DNA of 64,000 nucleotides, taken from NCBI GenBank assembly GCA_022606135.1, contig JABYQN010000006.1, forward strand, positions 2,356,001 through 2,420,000, read 5' to 3'. Position 1 is the first letter of the stretch. The number at the start of each line of letters is the position of its first letter. This stretch comes from Fomes fomentarius (taxonomy: Eukaryota > Basidiomycota > Agaricomycetes > Polyporales > Polyporaceae). The position numbers and the translations under genes are program-made. Below the pieces are notes generated by a model. It was not told where the DNA came from. It saw nothing but the letters and a program-made list of their open reading frames with translations, and searched no databases. Shown here piece by piece: positions 9,397 to 22,079 of the stretch.

Positions 9397-11074
9397 TTTT
9401 TCGAGATGTGAACGACTGGAAAGCTTTTCAGTACACTAGCAAAGAGAAGTTCATCGAGCGTACGCACCATCCTCGTCCTCCAGCACATGCTCCAGCCCGA
9501 CCTTCTGCCCTCTCGAGTGCTTCGCGCTCGCTCCCCACACGATCGCGTACTTCATCTGCTTCGCGATCTCCTTGTGTATCGCGTTGCAGAAGTCCTCCAC
9601 CGTGCACTTGCCGCGCCGGAGCACGACGGGCGAGTTGTAGTCTGGCGGCAGGCCGCGCGGCTTCGTGTAGGCGCGCACGAGGTTGAGCGTCTCCCACATC
9701 TTCTCGATGAGCTCGTCGATGTTCCACCACTCGCGCGACGAGACGGGGACGCTCATCGGGATGCGGTACAACAGGTCGAGCTCCTCTATCGAGATCGCGT
9801 CGATCTTGTTCAGCACCTGGCGACAGGCGTATGCGCGGAGTGAGTCGTCGGCAGTCGTGAAAAATATCAACGGGTGTTCGGGAGACGCACATATATTGCC
9901 GGAATGTACACTCTGCACAACAGGGATACACAGTTAAGCTAACGCGCACTATATGCAAACAAAGTCACAAGGAGCTGCTTACCGGTTGCCCTCGATCACG
10001 TCGACGAGGTCATCCGCGGTGGCGTTCGCCTGGCGGATCGCGACGTCGACGTTGTTGATGCGGTATTCGCTCAGGATAGCCTTAATCTCGTCGTGATCGA
10101 TGTTGGTCAAAGGGACGGTGTTCGTGATGGCTATGCCGCCTTTGTCCTTCTTGCGGACTGTGATTGCGGGGGGTCTCTTGTTGAGCCGGATCCCAAAGCT
10201 CTCCAGTTCCTGCTCGATGATGGCCTTGTCACCGAGCGGCTTGAGGACGTCGAGCACAATAAAGATGAGGTGACATGTGCGCGCGACTGATCACCTCGGC
10301 GTGAACAAAGATGGGCGGATTATCGACTGGAATGAAGGATGGACATACCGGCGATGACTACGGTGACAGATGAGACTGTAAGAGGAGTTTAAAAAGCCGG
10401 GAAGGACGGACATACCTTGCCGACCTCGACCTCGACCGTCGTTCGCGCCCTCGATGATTCCCGCTGTGCAAGGAGATGAGACAACGCTGGTGGTATTCAA
10501 TGTCTGATACGCACGAAGGTCGAGTATCTGTATGGGAGCACCGTGCACCTTGAGCGTTCCGGGTACAGTGGTGAGTGTAGTGAAGTCAATCTCCGATGTC
10601 TCCGAGTGCGTGCCGGTGAGTTTGGACATGAGGGTCGACTGAATGGAACATGAACGGACAAGACGACAGTGTGAGAGATCAGAGGGCGGACCTTGCCTAC
10701 TGAGGGGAAGCCGACGAAGCCGACCGTTGCGATTCCTGTGCGAGCGACATCGAAGCCAATTCCTCCTCCGCCTCCACCACCGCCCTGGGGACCGAGGAGC
10801 TCGCGACGGAGCTTTGCAAGCTTGGCCTTGAGCTGACCTAAATGGTAGCTCGTGGCCTTATTCTTCTGGGCTGTATTTCGCGGTGTGATTCAGAGCGTGA
10901 GGGATGGGGCGGAATGCAGTGTGACATACTCCTGGCCTGGGACACTAAGCAGCGGTGGGGGGGAGAGAGTCGGGGTGGCTTACCATCTCATCTTCGACTT
11001 CCTTTGGTGGATGTGAGAACGATTGGGGGAGGAGGAGGCGAATGGAGTACCTTGATTTTCTGTACGGTGGTCAT
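9393..11074 (-). CDS. RBG1: Developmentally regulated GTP-binding protein DRG1/Rbg1
   Basis: Ribosome-associated OBG/DRG-family GTPase that helps translation. Eleven exons (11074-11051, 11001-10984, 10936-10930, 10870-10692, 10638-10515, 10463-10416, 10357-10349, 10286-9983, 9912-9891, 9816-9468, 9415-9393) give 368 residues, the family length. In order: N-terminal helix ([20 protein letters not shown]), G1 GFPSVGKST, G3 DLPGIIEGA, G4 LNKID, and a C-terminal TGS domain from about residue 290 ending VLEDED-VVHISKK. Two micro-exons are required: 7 nt at 10930-10936 (MAR) and 9 nt at 10349-10357 (VIA). The 23-nt last exon supplies the conserved VVxIxKK end. The intact motifs indicate a functional gene. 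Confidence 0.94.
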
Positions 11075-11461
11075 TGTGCTCGGTCAAGAATAGAGTGATG
11101 GGCGGCTGTGTGGGGCGGCTAGCGTGTGGCAGACTGAGAGTCCAAGCTTGTGCCGTCGCAACGTCTTCGAACGCGCTTCTGCAGGCTCCAGTGACGACCA
11201 CGCCCAGTCTGACTCTCTGTCCTCTGTCCACCGCCAGTGGCCACATACGCTCCTCACACTGGCCGATTGCAGTCTCTGCCCTCTGCGCCCTTAAAGCCAG
11301 CGTCTCAGTTCCCGCCCAGGTTCGCCTCCGGTCCTTCTCCCACACCGCCGCTCCTTCTTCCCCTGCGACTTGGCTGGCCCGGGCGCTGCTTCAACACAGA
11401 GGCCGCCCCCACGTCGCAATCCACTCCTTTACCCACCTCTCAACCGAACCTGTGAGCCCTC
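11075..11461. promoter_or_regulatory. Divergent intergenic region, DRG1/KCH1
   Basis: The 387 bp separate the start codons of DRG1 (-) and the KCH1-like gene (+), so both promoters must lie here. The plus strand is strongly C/T-rich. I see no TATA box or repeated factor site that I could name. Confidence 0.4.
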
Positions 11462-13473
11462 ATGTGTCAAAGTGCATCTTGGAAGCGAGAGGTCGTTCCC
11501 GACCACAAGGTCTGTCTCCCCCTTTCACCAACTCACCGCCCTCCCTCACCGCCCAGCGCCCTAGTTCGACTTCGTCGACACCCGTGACTTCAGAGACACC
11601 GGATGCGGCATGCGAATGAAGTGAGTTCTCCTGGCTTGCCTCCCCGACCCGCCTCTCAACATTGATTACCATCGACCAGGTACCTATGGCTCTACGTTGG
11701 CGTGCTTATCTCCTTCCTCGTCTATGTCTCCGATATCTTCACTGCCGTGACCATGCTTACAACCGATTCATGGTCAAACGCTATCTTCAACAGCTGTCCC
11801 CATGACGATAACCAACCCGTCGACCCCAACGACCCTGAGAAAGAGACCTCGAGCAAATGTGTCTACATCCCGTTCAGCATCGGCCGTTGGCTCTTCTTTG
11901 GATGTGTCATCTTTTCCTTCCTTCTCCTTGCCTACGAGGCGTACAAGGCGAAGAAGATCATACAAAGTCGTGACATCTCTTATGCCTTCACCAATGTCAT
12001 GGCTAACAAGTACTACTCTCTCCGTAAGTCCCTCACCCTACCTATCTTGGCTCACAGCGCACTGGATTGTCTATTTTAGGATCATATGACCACTTTTGCT
12101 TCTTCAACCATATCTCTGCCTCCACTAAGCGTATGGATGACTTCGCCTTCTTCGTCTTCTTCACTTTCAAGAGTGAGTATATCCACCGTCTTCACAAATT
12201 CATCTGATAGATACTCACATGATGCAGGCTGGAAGCGATTGCTCTTCGCTGATGGGCCTCGTCAGTCCATCAACGCCTTGACACTCTACGCCTTCTACCT
12301 CTCGAAGCCGGAGGGCGAGTGGTACGACATCCGCAAGTACTTCGAGGGTGATAATTTCATCACCGGCGCCCTTACGGTGTCGGTCGCCTTTACCGTACTG
12401 GTTTTCGTCATTTCACTGTCGATGCTTATCATCGCTGGGATATGCTACATCCCCCTTCTCTGTCACATCCAAGGTAACCTGAAGGAGTACTGCTGCCACA
12501 AAGTCGACAAGGTGAGCCGAGCTGCATCCCGTGCTACAGTGCTGTACTGACACGTTCTCTTCAGCGTATTTCCGAGATCATCAAGCGCAGGAATAAGCAG
12601 CGTTTTGCAAAGGCCGCCGCTCTGGCGAAAAAGGAGGCTGCAGGCGACTACTCCCACCTCAAGAACAAGAAGGGCGAGTTCATCGCCAAGCCCCTTCCTC
12701 AGCCTACGCTTCCCAATGTCTCCGTCGACGACGACGACGCTACCTCCATACGCACGCGCGGCCCGGCTGCAAGCACGTACACCGGCGACTACTACAGCGA
12801 CTACAAGGTCCCCGTCGACTACGGCACCGACTACCCGCCGATGCCAGCCTACGCGGGCGGCTACCACCAGTACAACGGCTCGATCGGCACGCTGCCCGAC
12901 CAACCCCAGCAGATTTACGATGACGACCACGCGAGCCAGGCGCACCTCCCTATGGCTGCCGCGCCGTTCGCGCAGGGCGACGACCACCATTCGTCCATGC
13001 AGCACAGCGCGTATGGCGGGTACGACTACGACCCGTACCGCTCGGCGAGCACCGCGCCCGACTACCGTTCTGGCAGCACTGCACCAGACTATCGCTCGGG
13101 CAGCGTCGCTCCTGATTACCGCTCGGGGAGCGTCGCGCCTGATTACCGTTCGGGAAGCGTCGCGCCTGATTACCGTTCGGGAAGCGTCGCGCCCGATTAT
13201 CGCTCAGGGAGCGTCGCGCCTGACTATCGCTCTGCAAGTACTGCGCCCGACTACCGGTCGGCGAGCACGGCGCCCTATGGTGCCCACTACGGGCAACAGC
13301 AGCAGCAGGGGATGTACCAGGAGGATTACCACCCGAACCCGTACTCGCCGGGCGCGCAGCAGTCGCTTGGGTACGGTCAGCAGCAGCAACAGCAGCAGCA
13401 GCATGGGCATGATCCGTATGGGTACCAGAGACAGAGCGGGGGGAGTGGGGAAGGATATGCGCATGCCATGTAA
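11462..13473 (+). CDS. KCH1: KCH1/PRM6-type low-affinity potassium transporter
   Basis: Fungal Kch family plasma-membrane protein; in yeast, Kch1 and its paralog promote K+ influx during Ca2+ signalling and mating. Six exons (11462-11509, 11565-11620, 11680-12023, 12080-12172, 12228-12511, 12565-13473) give 577 residues. Family motifs run SWKREVVPDHKFDFVDTRDF, YLWLYVGVL (TM1), IPFSIGRWLFFGCVIFSFLL (TM2), SRDISYAFTNVMANKYYSLR, SYDHFCFF, FAFFVFFTFKSWKRLLFADG and a last TM pair near 12370-12460. The C-terminal 300 residues are a cytosolic low-complexity tail with an acidic patch, eight 9-residue APDYRS repeats and Gln tracts, longer than in yeast. The start ATG opens a short exon matching the family N-terminus. 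Confidence 0.9.
13044..13259 (+). repeat. 27-bp tandem repeat inside KCH1, eight units
   Basis: Eight consecutive 27-bp units encode [AG]S[TV]APDYRS. The five central units are most alike (GSVAPDYRS); outer units carry ST or AS variants, a pattern typical of slippage or unequal exchange homogenising the centre. CAG-rich Gln tracts follow at about 13300-13315 and 13378-13402. Copy number is likely to vary between strains. Confidence 0.9.
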
Positions 13474-14098
13474 GTAGCCAGATGTGTAGGATCACCAGAG
13501 CATACCAACTCGAGTCCGTTCGTTTCCCCTTCCACACCACGTCTACTGTTATGCGTTGCGCCCCCATCGTTATCCGCCGCCACTGTCACTGTCGTTGTCG
13601 CACTTGTTTCGCACATTCGCTTGCTTGTGGCTTGCACCTCTCTACCCCCTCACTATCCTCTACCCTACACTCTGCGCTGCACTCTCCCGCTCATCTGTTC
13701 TCCACTGTCCCACATCTCGCCGCCCGCATTCTTGTCCCCATTTCACCCCCGTTTGGATCTCGTTTTTCTTTCTCTCGGATTCGATCCAGTCCGCCCTTTC
13801 CCCTGGTCGTTCTTCGCTCGCACCTTTTTATCATATAGTGAAGCACGCTGTACATCGTAATCGCCTTCTGCGGACTGTAAGTAGAAATCGTGCCGACCCC
13901 GTCCTGTCTGTCCGTCTAAGCTGTGTACTCGAATCAACAGAGCTTCACGATGCACTGTGCAAACGAGCATGTATTGTGAAAACGTCTATGCATTGTTACG
14001 GTGTTGTAGGAAACGGAACGCGGTACAACACGTAGTACGTCGCGGCCGATCGCGAACATTTCAACTGAGAGGGCTGCGAATGCTATCTCGTCGAAGAC
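13474..14098. other. Convergent intergenic region, no gene seen
   Basis: Between the ends of the KCH1-like gene (+) and IMP2 (-). The plus strand is pyrimidine-rich (about 13510-13800), probably 3' UTR sequence. No frame resembling a known family is seen on either strand. Confidence 0.6.
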
Positions 14099-15117
14099 TC
14101 AACCGGAGGTTGACGAAGAGGTTGCGACGATAACCCGGGAGTTGCGCCATTTCTCTCGTTCGAGGTCCGCCTGGCTGCGTCGCCAGTCTGGCGAGCCACG
14201 ACGTGCGTCGTCGCGCGGGATGAGCGGTTGGCCTAATGGTCCTATGCGTCCCCAGGGCCATACAATCCATCTCAGCTTTGACTCTACCAGGCCGAGCGGA
14301 ACCTGGGTTACATAGACATCGACAGTCACAAGTCAGGAACGCGGGGAACTTTGGTGGTGAGACCAGGACCGGGTGGAGACACGTACAGGTCCAAAGCGGT
14401 TGCTGTCTTCTGTCCGAAATGGCTCATCACCTGGCGACCGGTTGGCGTGCGCACACACGCTGATGAGTGGAAAACTTCAGACGGAGAGTGGGTGGTGTTG
14501 GTCCGTACCTTCTACCCACGCGTGTCCTGGAGGGATGCGCACTTCGGCATCTGGGTAGGGCGGGAGTGTCTTGACCTGCGTGCTGTTCAGCCACAGAAAT
14601 GGCATTTGGCACGAGCATGACGGAATGGGCACCACGTACGACGTCTCCATCCAGCGCGATGATGCGTTTCACGACGAGCTTCGAGTCCAACGGCGACCTG
14701 TCAGAGTCGACCGGACCACGGCCTCGTCTGCAAGCAGTTCCAGGAGAAAAACAAACGATGGGAGCACCTACTTGAGCGCGACGACATCCCCACGGCTGAA
14801 GCTGTTCCGCAGCCTGACCGAGAACCGATCAAACAGGACGATATCCCGCCACGGCGAGTCGTCCGGGTTCAGCGTAGGCTAGCTACCACCGCCGTCAGCT
14901 CTCCAGCCTCGGCGGAGCACGGCGGTGTGAGACGCACCTGCATGCTCCTGCCCTTGACGGACTTGATGTTGAATGCATACTCTGTCACGAAGAGCCCGAG
15001 CGGGAGCCAGTATAATGCAGATAGTGTCCATCGGAGTGGAGGTCGCTGGTGCACGTAGTCGCGGCTGGATAGGCGGATAGTTCTCCATTGAGAGCGGAAT
15101 GCGCGCAGGGATTCCAT
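14099..15117 (-). CDS. IMP2: Mitochondrial inner membrane peptidase subunit 2
   Basis: S26-family serine/lysine protease that removes sorting signals from proteins at the mitochondrial inner membrane, acting with IMP1. Six exons (15117-14938, 14878-14772, 14697-14640, 14575-14509, 14430-14387, 14302-14099) give 219 residues. A hydrophobic N-terminal anchor (LYWLPLGLFVTEYAF) precedes the catalytic Ser in SVKGRSMQ|PTLNPD, split by intron 1. The catalytic Lys lies in SKLVVKRIIALDGD. HAWVEGDEP and FGPVPLGLVESKLRWIVWPWGRIGPL complete the fold. The C-terminal 45 residues (after GPLGQPL) are polar and extend beyond the usual end. Exon phases are consistent throughout. Confidence 0.92.
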
Positions 15118-17685
15118 ATGTTCGTCTTTGGTCCGAGGCTAGACCAAGGTCTCAATGGAGACCACCAGGAAGATCAAGCAGGAGGAGGTAGGGCCAGGGT
15201 CGTAATACCGGCGCCTGGCTGGTACCTTGTTTCCGGAGGACACGGGCCGTAGTGAGGTCACATACCAATTTGAATGTACTTTAAGCTTAAGAGCTCTTAT
15301 ACGGGCGGGCCCGGCTCGGGTCGAAGGACCAACTAACCACTGCACTTTTGCAACTTATGCGGGCGAGTACTCTAGGACGTACTTCGAAATATCTGGTTAT
15401 CGCACATCACGAGCCAAACAATGGTACCTTGTGCACCGACTTACCGTTGAGACCGCCTAGGATCTGTACTCAGGTCCCAGGACCTCCCTCTGACCTCCCT
15501 ACGTGTCCATTCCGAGCTGGAAGACGGGTTACATCTACTCTGTTTCCCTTTCCATCCCAGATGTCCAACCTGCCTGGCCGCGCAGTGAGTATACACTCTC
15601 AAAGGTGTCGGCCTGCGCACTCCGACTTCTCCGCAACAACATTGAGTTTTACTATCTGACAGCCGGCGATCGGACGTAGCCGACGCGAAGCTATACAGGT
15701 TCCCCCAGTTTGCTGATACCTGGATGGGTTCATTCTACCTTGCGACTATCAGGGTATCAACTCGATCACACCATTGACAAGACACAGAAGGTCGCACTGT
15801 AGTGGTTGTGTGGCGACGATGGAGTGCCCTCCTCGTGGCGGTGACTCCGAGTTGTACATGGATATCCATGAACATACTACTCGCCGGTATGCCATCTTGG
15901 AAGGGTTCAGCACCTAGCACCGTTCTCGAGGATGGGTCCATGTGGCTGCGTTGTCGACAGGGCGCCAGGCTCCAGCCGATTATCTGCCCATCACAACTGA
16001 AGACAAGTTCAAGGCCTACTTGCCCCATGCACTACTTGCAGGTTAATGGTGATGTCACTGTCGCTAGTGCGATATCTTCAAAGTGTGTATTGTAGTTGTG
16101 TACCAATCTGAAAGCCTGTGATCACTGCATTAGTGGGCCATTGTAAATATTTCATGATTGTCGATGCGACAAACCTATTCAACCGTCACTTAGCTTCATA
16201 TGCCGAATGCACTCACGAAGAGAGCAGGAGAGGAAAAAATTGGAGGGAGACAGATCAAGAGTAGTCTGAATCGAGTTTCGCGAGAGCTGCGCTCGCGAGC
16301 CGCGAAGTGCACTCAAGGACAGAAGATGACCACCCGACTCCGAGCCTCCTCTCATACGCCGACCCGCATGGACGCAAAGCCCTGCGGCACCGTGGAAGGA
16401 ACAAAGACCCTCCCGGCACAGCCGGCGCGAGAAGGAGGGGCATCGAGGAGAATCGTGATTCTGCCCAGTCCCCACGACGCTTTTCAAAGCCCCGAGCGGT
16501 ATCAGCGACGTTAGCAAACGGACTTGAGGCTCGTCATGCTCCCGTCGCTGCCTCGTCTAGACACCTCCTTAGGAAGCGGACGTTCATGGAGCGATAGCTA
16601 TCCAGCAAGCGAAGCAGGCCATGAGCGCAGCTTGTGCATGGACGCCCGACCGGGGGGGCTGCGTTTCTGGTTGCGTCGGGCGAGCCAGTGCTTGTGAAAG
16701 CATTAGACCCGAGTCCGTCTAGGACCTGTGAAGGAGCAGGACCCTCGGCAGTGGCAAAAGCCCTCTTTCGATGTATGCTACTCCCGGGGACGTGGGATAC
16801 TCAGACCTTAGCCCGCTCACGAGGATGGATGGGCGAGCCCATCCTGTGCGGTGTGAGCCTCGCGGCCTTGGACCTGTCTGGCGCATCGTGATGGCGCGGA
16901 GGAAAAGCCACCTGAACAATATCCGCAAATTCATATATGAGCGCTAATATCATGATCGATATCCGCCGGACCCCGAAGGCCTGCGAGAACTTGAAGTATT
17001 AGGGGGCGACGCACTAATAGTAGCGGCCACTCCTGATTCGTTTACGCCCTCGATAATGCAGGCAATACGACCTTGAAAATGTGATCGACCTCTGTATAAG
17101 GACTGCGAATCCAGACCCTCAGCGTGCATGATACTAAGGCACTCGTTCACATTTTACATTTCATGCAGGCGACTGATTCAGGCCTCTCTAAGTTCGCGTC
17201 GCCGTGGACAGCAAGACGGGTGCCTTCCAAGAGTGTCCTCGGCCGTTAGCGGTCGGTATGCATAAATGGAGAGGCGTATGAGGGGACCATGCGCAAGGCA
17301 ACCACTGTTTGGTCCTTCAGTGCAACTCGCAGCTCGCCGCCCGTGGCATCGATAAATCGATGTCTTGTAACGCCGCAAACATCATCCAGTCTACACTCCA
17401 TCTGCCTGACACGCCCTGATTTTCCCCTTGCTGTGCTCTCTGCGAGTGCACTGTGAGCAACTATCATGGAAATCTTGACTAAGACATTGTATACTTGCAC
17501 GCTAACTTCCCAAGCAGCCTAGTGCATAATGACAGACCTCGATAGAATACAATCAGAAGGGGAGTGTCCTAACATGTGTGTAGATCCTCAATCCAGTCTA
17601 TATGAGAAGTCGAGTAAGACTTCCTGAGCAAGCTTCTCGCCCAGTGCTCCCAGCGTGATAAGGATTGTTTCTCGGGACCGGCGTG
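15118..17685. other. Gene-poor region with degenerate coding-like fragments
   Basis: About 2.6 kb between IMP2 and ATE1 (both minus). The only coding-like piece I can point to is at 15560-16030; the rest (15118-15560 and 16100-17685) shows frequent stops in all frames, no recognisable protein motif, and no repeat or inverted end that I could pair. It may hold transposon remains too decayed to identify by eye. Confidence 0.5.
15560..16030 (+). pseudogene. Unrecognised gene fragment
   Basis: Starting at an ATG near 15560 (MSNLPGRA, followed by a good donor gtgagt), three blocks read as plausible protein in shifting frames: AKLYRFPQFADTWMGSFYLATI (about 15690-15748), GGDSELYMDIHEHTTRRYAILEG (about 15838-15910) and GWVHVAALSTGRQAPADYLPITTEDKFK (within about 15930-16015). 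I could not find introns that join them without a stop, so it is either a small gene with unusual splicing or a broken one. No family is recognised. Confidence 0.3.
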
Positions 17686-19507
<1,822 letters not shown>

Positions 19508-20083
19508 TCCGTGACCGTGTCGTGTTTCGCCCGACTGATTATGTGGCTTGTGTGGTGGTGGTTTGCGGTGAAGATACGGGCGCCTCTTCGCCAGATAGTA
19601 ATTGATTCGATCCTGTGTCGTAACGTCATAACGTCGCTAGCAGACTGCAGAACGATGGTCAGAGACGAAGGACGGTTGTACGGACTTTTCACGATCCAAC
19701 GAGAGATGACCACCAATTCGAGTGCCAGTGACTCCGCAAGCAGACTCAACATGGCTCCGCAGCTGGAGGGGGCGGGACAGCAGACGGTAAGCCGCCACAG
19801 GCATCACAGCACAACAAGTTCTACGCCAAAAACACTGCATGCAGAGGAAAGATCGTCATGTCATGCCATAGAGAGTATAGATACATATCAGGGACAGTGC
19901 GTGTGCGTGGGGGTGGTACTACATGTGCCATGTCGTTGCATGTGGAGAGAATGAAGTGGTGTAGTGTGCTAAGTAAGTGATGCACATGCTCGGATATATA
20001 ACAAGGTGGTGCGGGGCGACTGAGAAGGCGTCCATCATGAAGGGAGACCAGACGTGAACCAAGGAGGAGAGAGCATCGAGCAC
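19508..20083. other. Intergenic region upstream of ATE1
   Basis: 576 bp between the ATE1 start and the stop of the downstream-lying PROPPIN gene (both minus). It should hold the ATE1 promoter and the PROPPIN 3' end. A plus-strand stretch at 19706-19788 reads MTTNSSASDSAS... and ends at a strong donor (ACG|gtaagc), but I find no following exon. Confidence 0.4.
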
Positions 20084-21663
20084 CTAACCCCATCCGTCCC
20101 ATCGCCCAAAGCGCCTGAACTCGCGCAGTATGCACTCTCTGCCGGGTTTCTCCTCCTTCTCGCGTTCTTTACCCTTGTCGGGCCGACTGGAGAAGGAGGA
20201 GCCGCTTGACGAACGAGGACGTGCCATGGAGATCGACTTGACGCTTGGGGGTGAGGTAGATAATGGATTCTGCGAAGATGTAGACGTAGGAGAGTACGGA
20301 GAAGGTGACAGGGACACTGAGGCGGAGGACGTAGGCAAAGCCAATCGGTACCAGCCACCACTGTAAGTCAAGGCGACGAGTTGGTACTCGACGGGTAGTG
20401 TGCGTCCGTGCTCGTCCTCGGGAGTGACCCGTATCCATCCGACGACACACTTCTCTTCATCCACAACATCCGCAGTAGGGGACTTCGCAGGTTGTGCAGA
20501 TATTGAGATGTGCGATGATTGTGATGGTATCCGATACTGCGCGTACGACCATTCCGAATCAAAATACTTCGGAAGAGGCAATAGCTGTGTAAGAGGTGAA
20601 AACGTCGACTGTCGATTCCTGGATAAGCGGTACTGTGAGCTGTCCGATATCGCACGCGTGAGGGAAACACTCACGAGGCACCAGAACCCGCAGCAAGAGC
20701 AAAAACATGTACAGTGCCCTTATCGCTCCACACACATACCTCTCGTTCATCTGGTCGGAAGGCGACACCATAGATCTCGGCCTTGTCGCTACCTCTTCGG
20801 AACTCCTTCACATGCTTCCCAGTGCTGGTATCCCATATTCGTATTAGAGTCCCACGCGAAGAGGTAGTGGCGAGGAGGCGGCCGGACGCGGGTACAGAGA
20901 GTGTGTTGAGGGCGGTCGTGTGGGCAGCGATGATTGATACTGGATGCTTTGTGGGTGCAGGAGGTGGTCGTGGGCGAGGCGTGGGTGATGGAGGACCTAT
21001 CGATTGTGGAGGAGGGCAAGGAGGGAGGTGTACGAGCTGTATATGACCCATCTGACGGCCAGGAATAGCCAATAACGTAGAGTATGCAGCCGTAGCTAGC
21101 GCAAGAAGACCTAGATGATCTGATAAGAATTGCTGGATACCCGAACGAAGACTAGCGGAATACGCACCTCGGGGGTTGTCGCATGTATCCCACTCTCCAT
21201 ACCGCACGACCGTCTCCCCGACCTGAAACACGACCACCCGTCTACGCAGGGCGACTGCGAGCCATCCGCGCCGGCATGCCAGCCCCCGGACCTTCTCTCT
21301 GAACTCCAATTCAGCGACCTCTTGCGCAAGTGCATCATTCCAGAGGATGACCTTATTCGGAGGATAGCGCGGGCTTCTACCGCCACCGACAAGGAAGAGC
21401 AGTGAGGAAGTATGTAATGGTACGACGAAGGACAGGGTTCCGCCTGTGATCTCTGCTGCGCGCGTCAGTAATCACCGTCGACATGAACCCTGACAGCAAT
21501 CGGATAACATACCGCGTTTCCGGATGAGCTGCAGCGGCCATGTGCGGTATATTGCGAAGCCAGCCGGGGTGGAGGTGGTGAAGATACGACTCTCGGGGTC
21601 GAAGCGGGCGTCGAAGATGAGGACTGGAGCAGTTGCGCTGATGGAATGCCGCGCGAGATTCAT
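20084..21663 (-). CDS. HSV2: PROPPIN WD-repeat protein, HSV2/WIPI3-4 (WDR45) type
   Basis: Seven-bladed propeller protein binding PI3P and PI(3,5)P2, acting in autophagy or micronucleophagy at endosomal/vacuolar membranes. Four exons (21663-21513, 21452-21168, 21110-20675, 20618-20084) give 468 residues. Landmarks: LLFLVGGGRSPRYPPNKVILWND, a WDTCDNPRG turn, IAAHTTALNTLSVPASGRLLATTS, GTLIRIWDTSTGKHVKEFRRGSD (the FRRG lipid-binding motif) and WSDKGTVHVFAL. Pro-rich insertions (about SIGPPSPTPRPRPPP) and a Ser-rich C-terminal extension (SSSGSSFSSRPDKGKERE) lengthen it relative to yeast Hsv2. An upstream in-frame ATG at 21708 would add 15 residues; I chose 21663 because family N-termini are short. 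Confidence 0.88.
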
Positions 21664-22079
21664 CAGTTGGTGGTACGAGACGAGAGGGCGGAAGAGCTGG
21701 TGCGGCACACACGCTGCTGCATCCCAATAGCACTATCACGTGCTCGCTTCACGCAATACCGAGGCTTGCGTTCGCTCTGGACTGCACCGTTACGGACATG
21801 CAATCGTGGACCTATACAGAATTGAACAAGAGAACGATAGATTGTACATTCCCAAGGGTACTGAGTGAAGACACAAGAGATAGATGCAGTAAAGTAAGCC
21901 ATAATGCATACAACATCGGATATCAATACGGAACCTGTAGGCTACAATGACGCCAAATACAGATGGTAGATTGAGCATGCCATATATACGTGTTCCAAAC
22001 CTGGAGTCCAAACCCTTCGGATCGACGCCCTCGATCCGCTATATCACCCTGTTCCTAACAATACATAGTAAAGCGAGTA
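21664..22079. other. Intergenic region, no gene seen
   Basis: 416 bp between the stop of the 22080-23641 gene and the PROPPIN start (both minus). It is AT-richer than the flanks. No motif or RNA structure was recognised. Confidence 0.5.

Noticed and set aside
12463..13005. 180-codon minus-strand frame
   Set aside because: Antisense to the KCH1 C-terminal exon; GC-rich third positions there open several frames.
19511..19954. 147-codon plus-strand frame upstream of ATE1
   Set aside because: It starts within 5 bp of the ATE1 start on the opposite strand, has no family motif, and codon use is irregular; probably promoter sequence.
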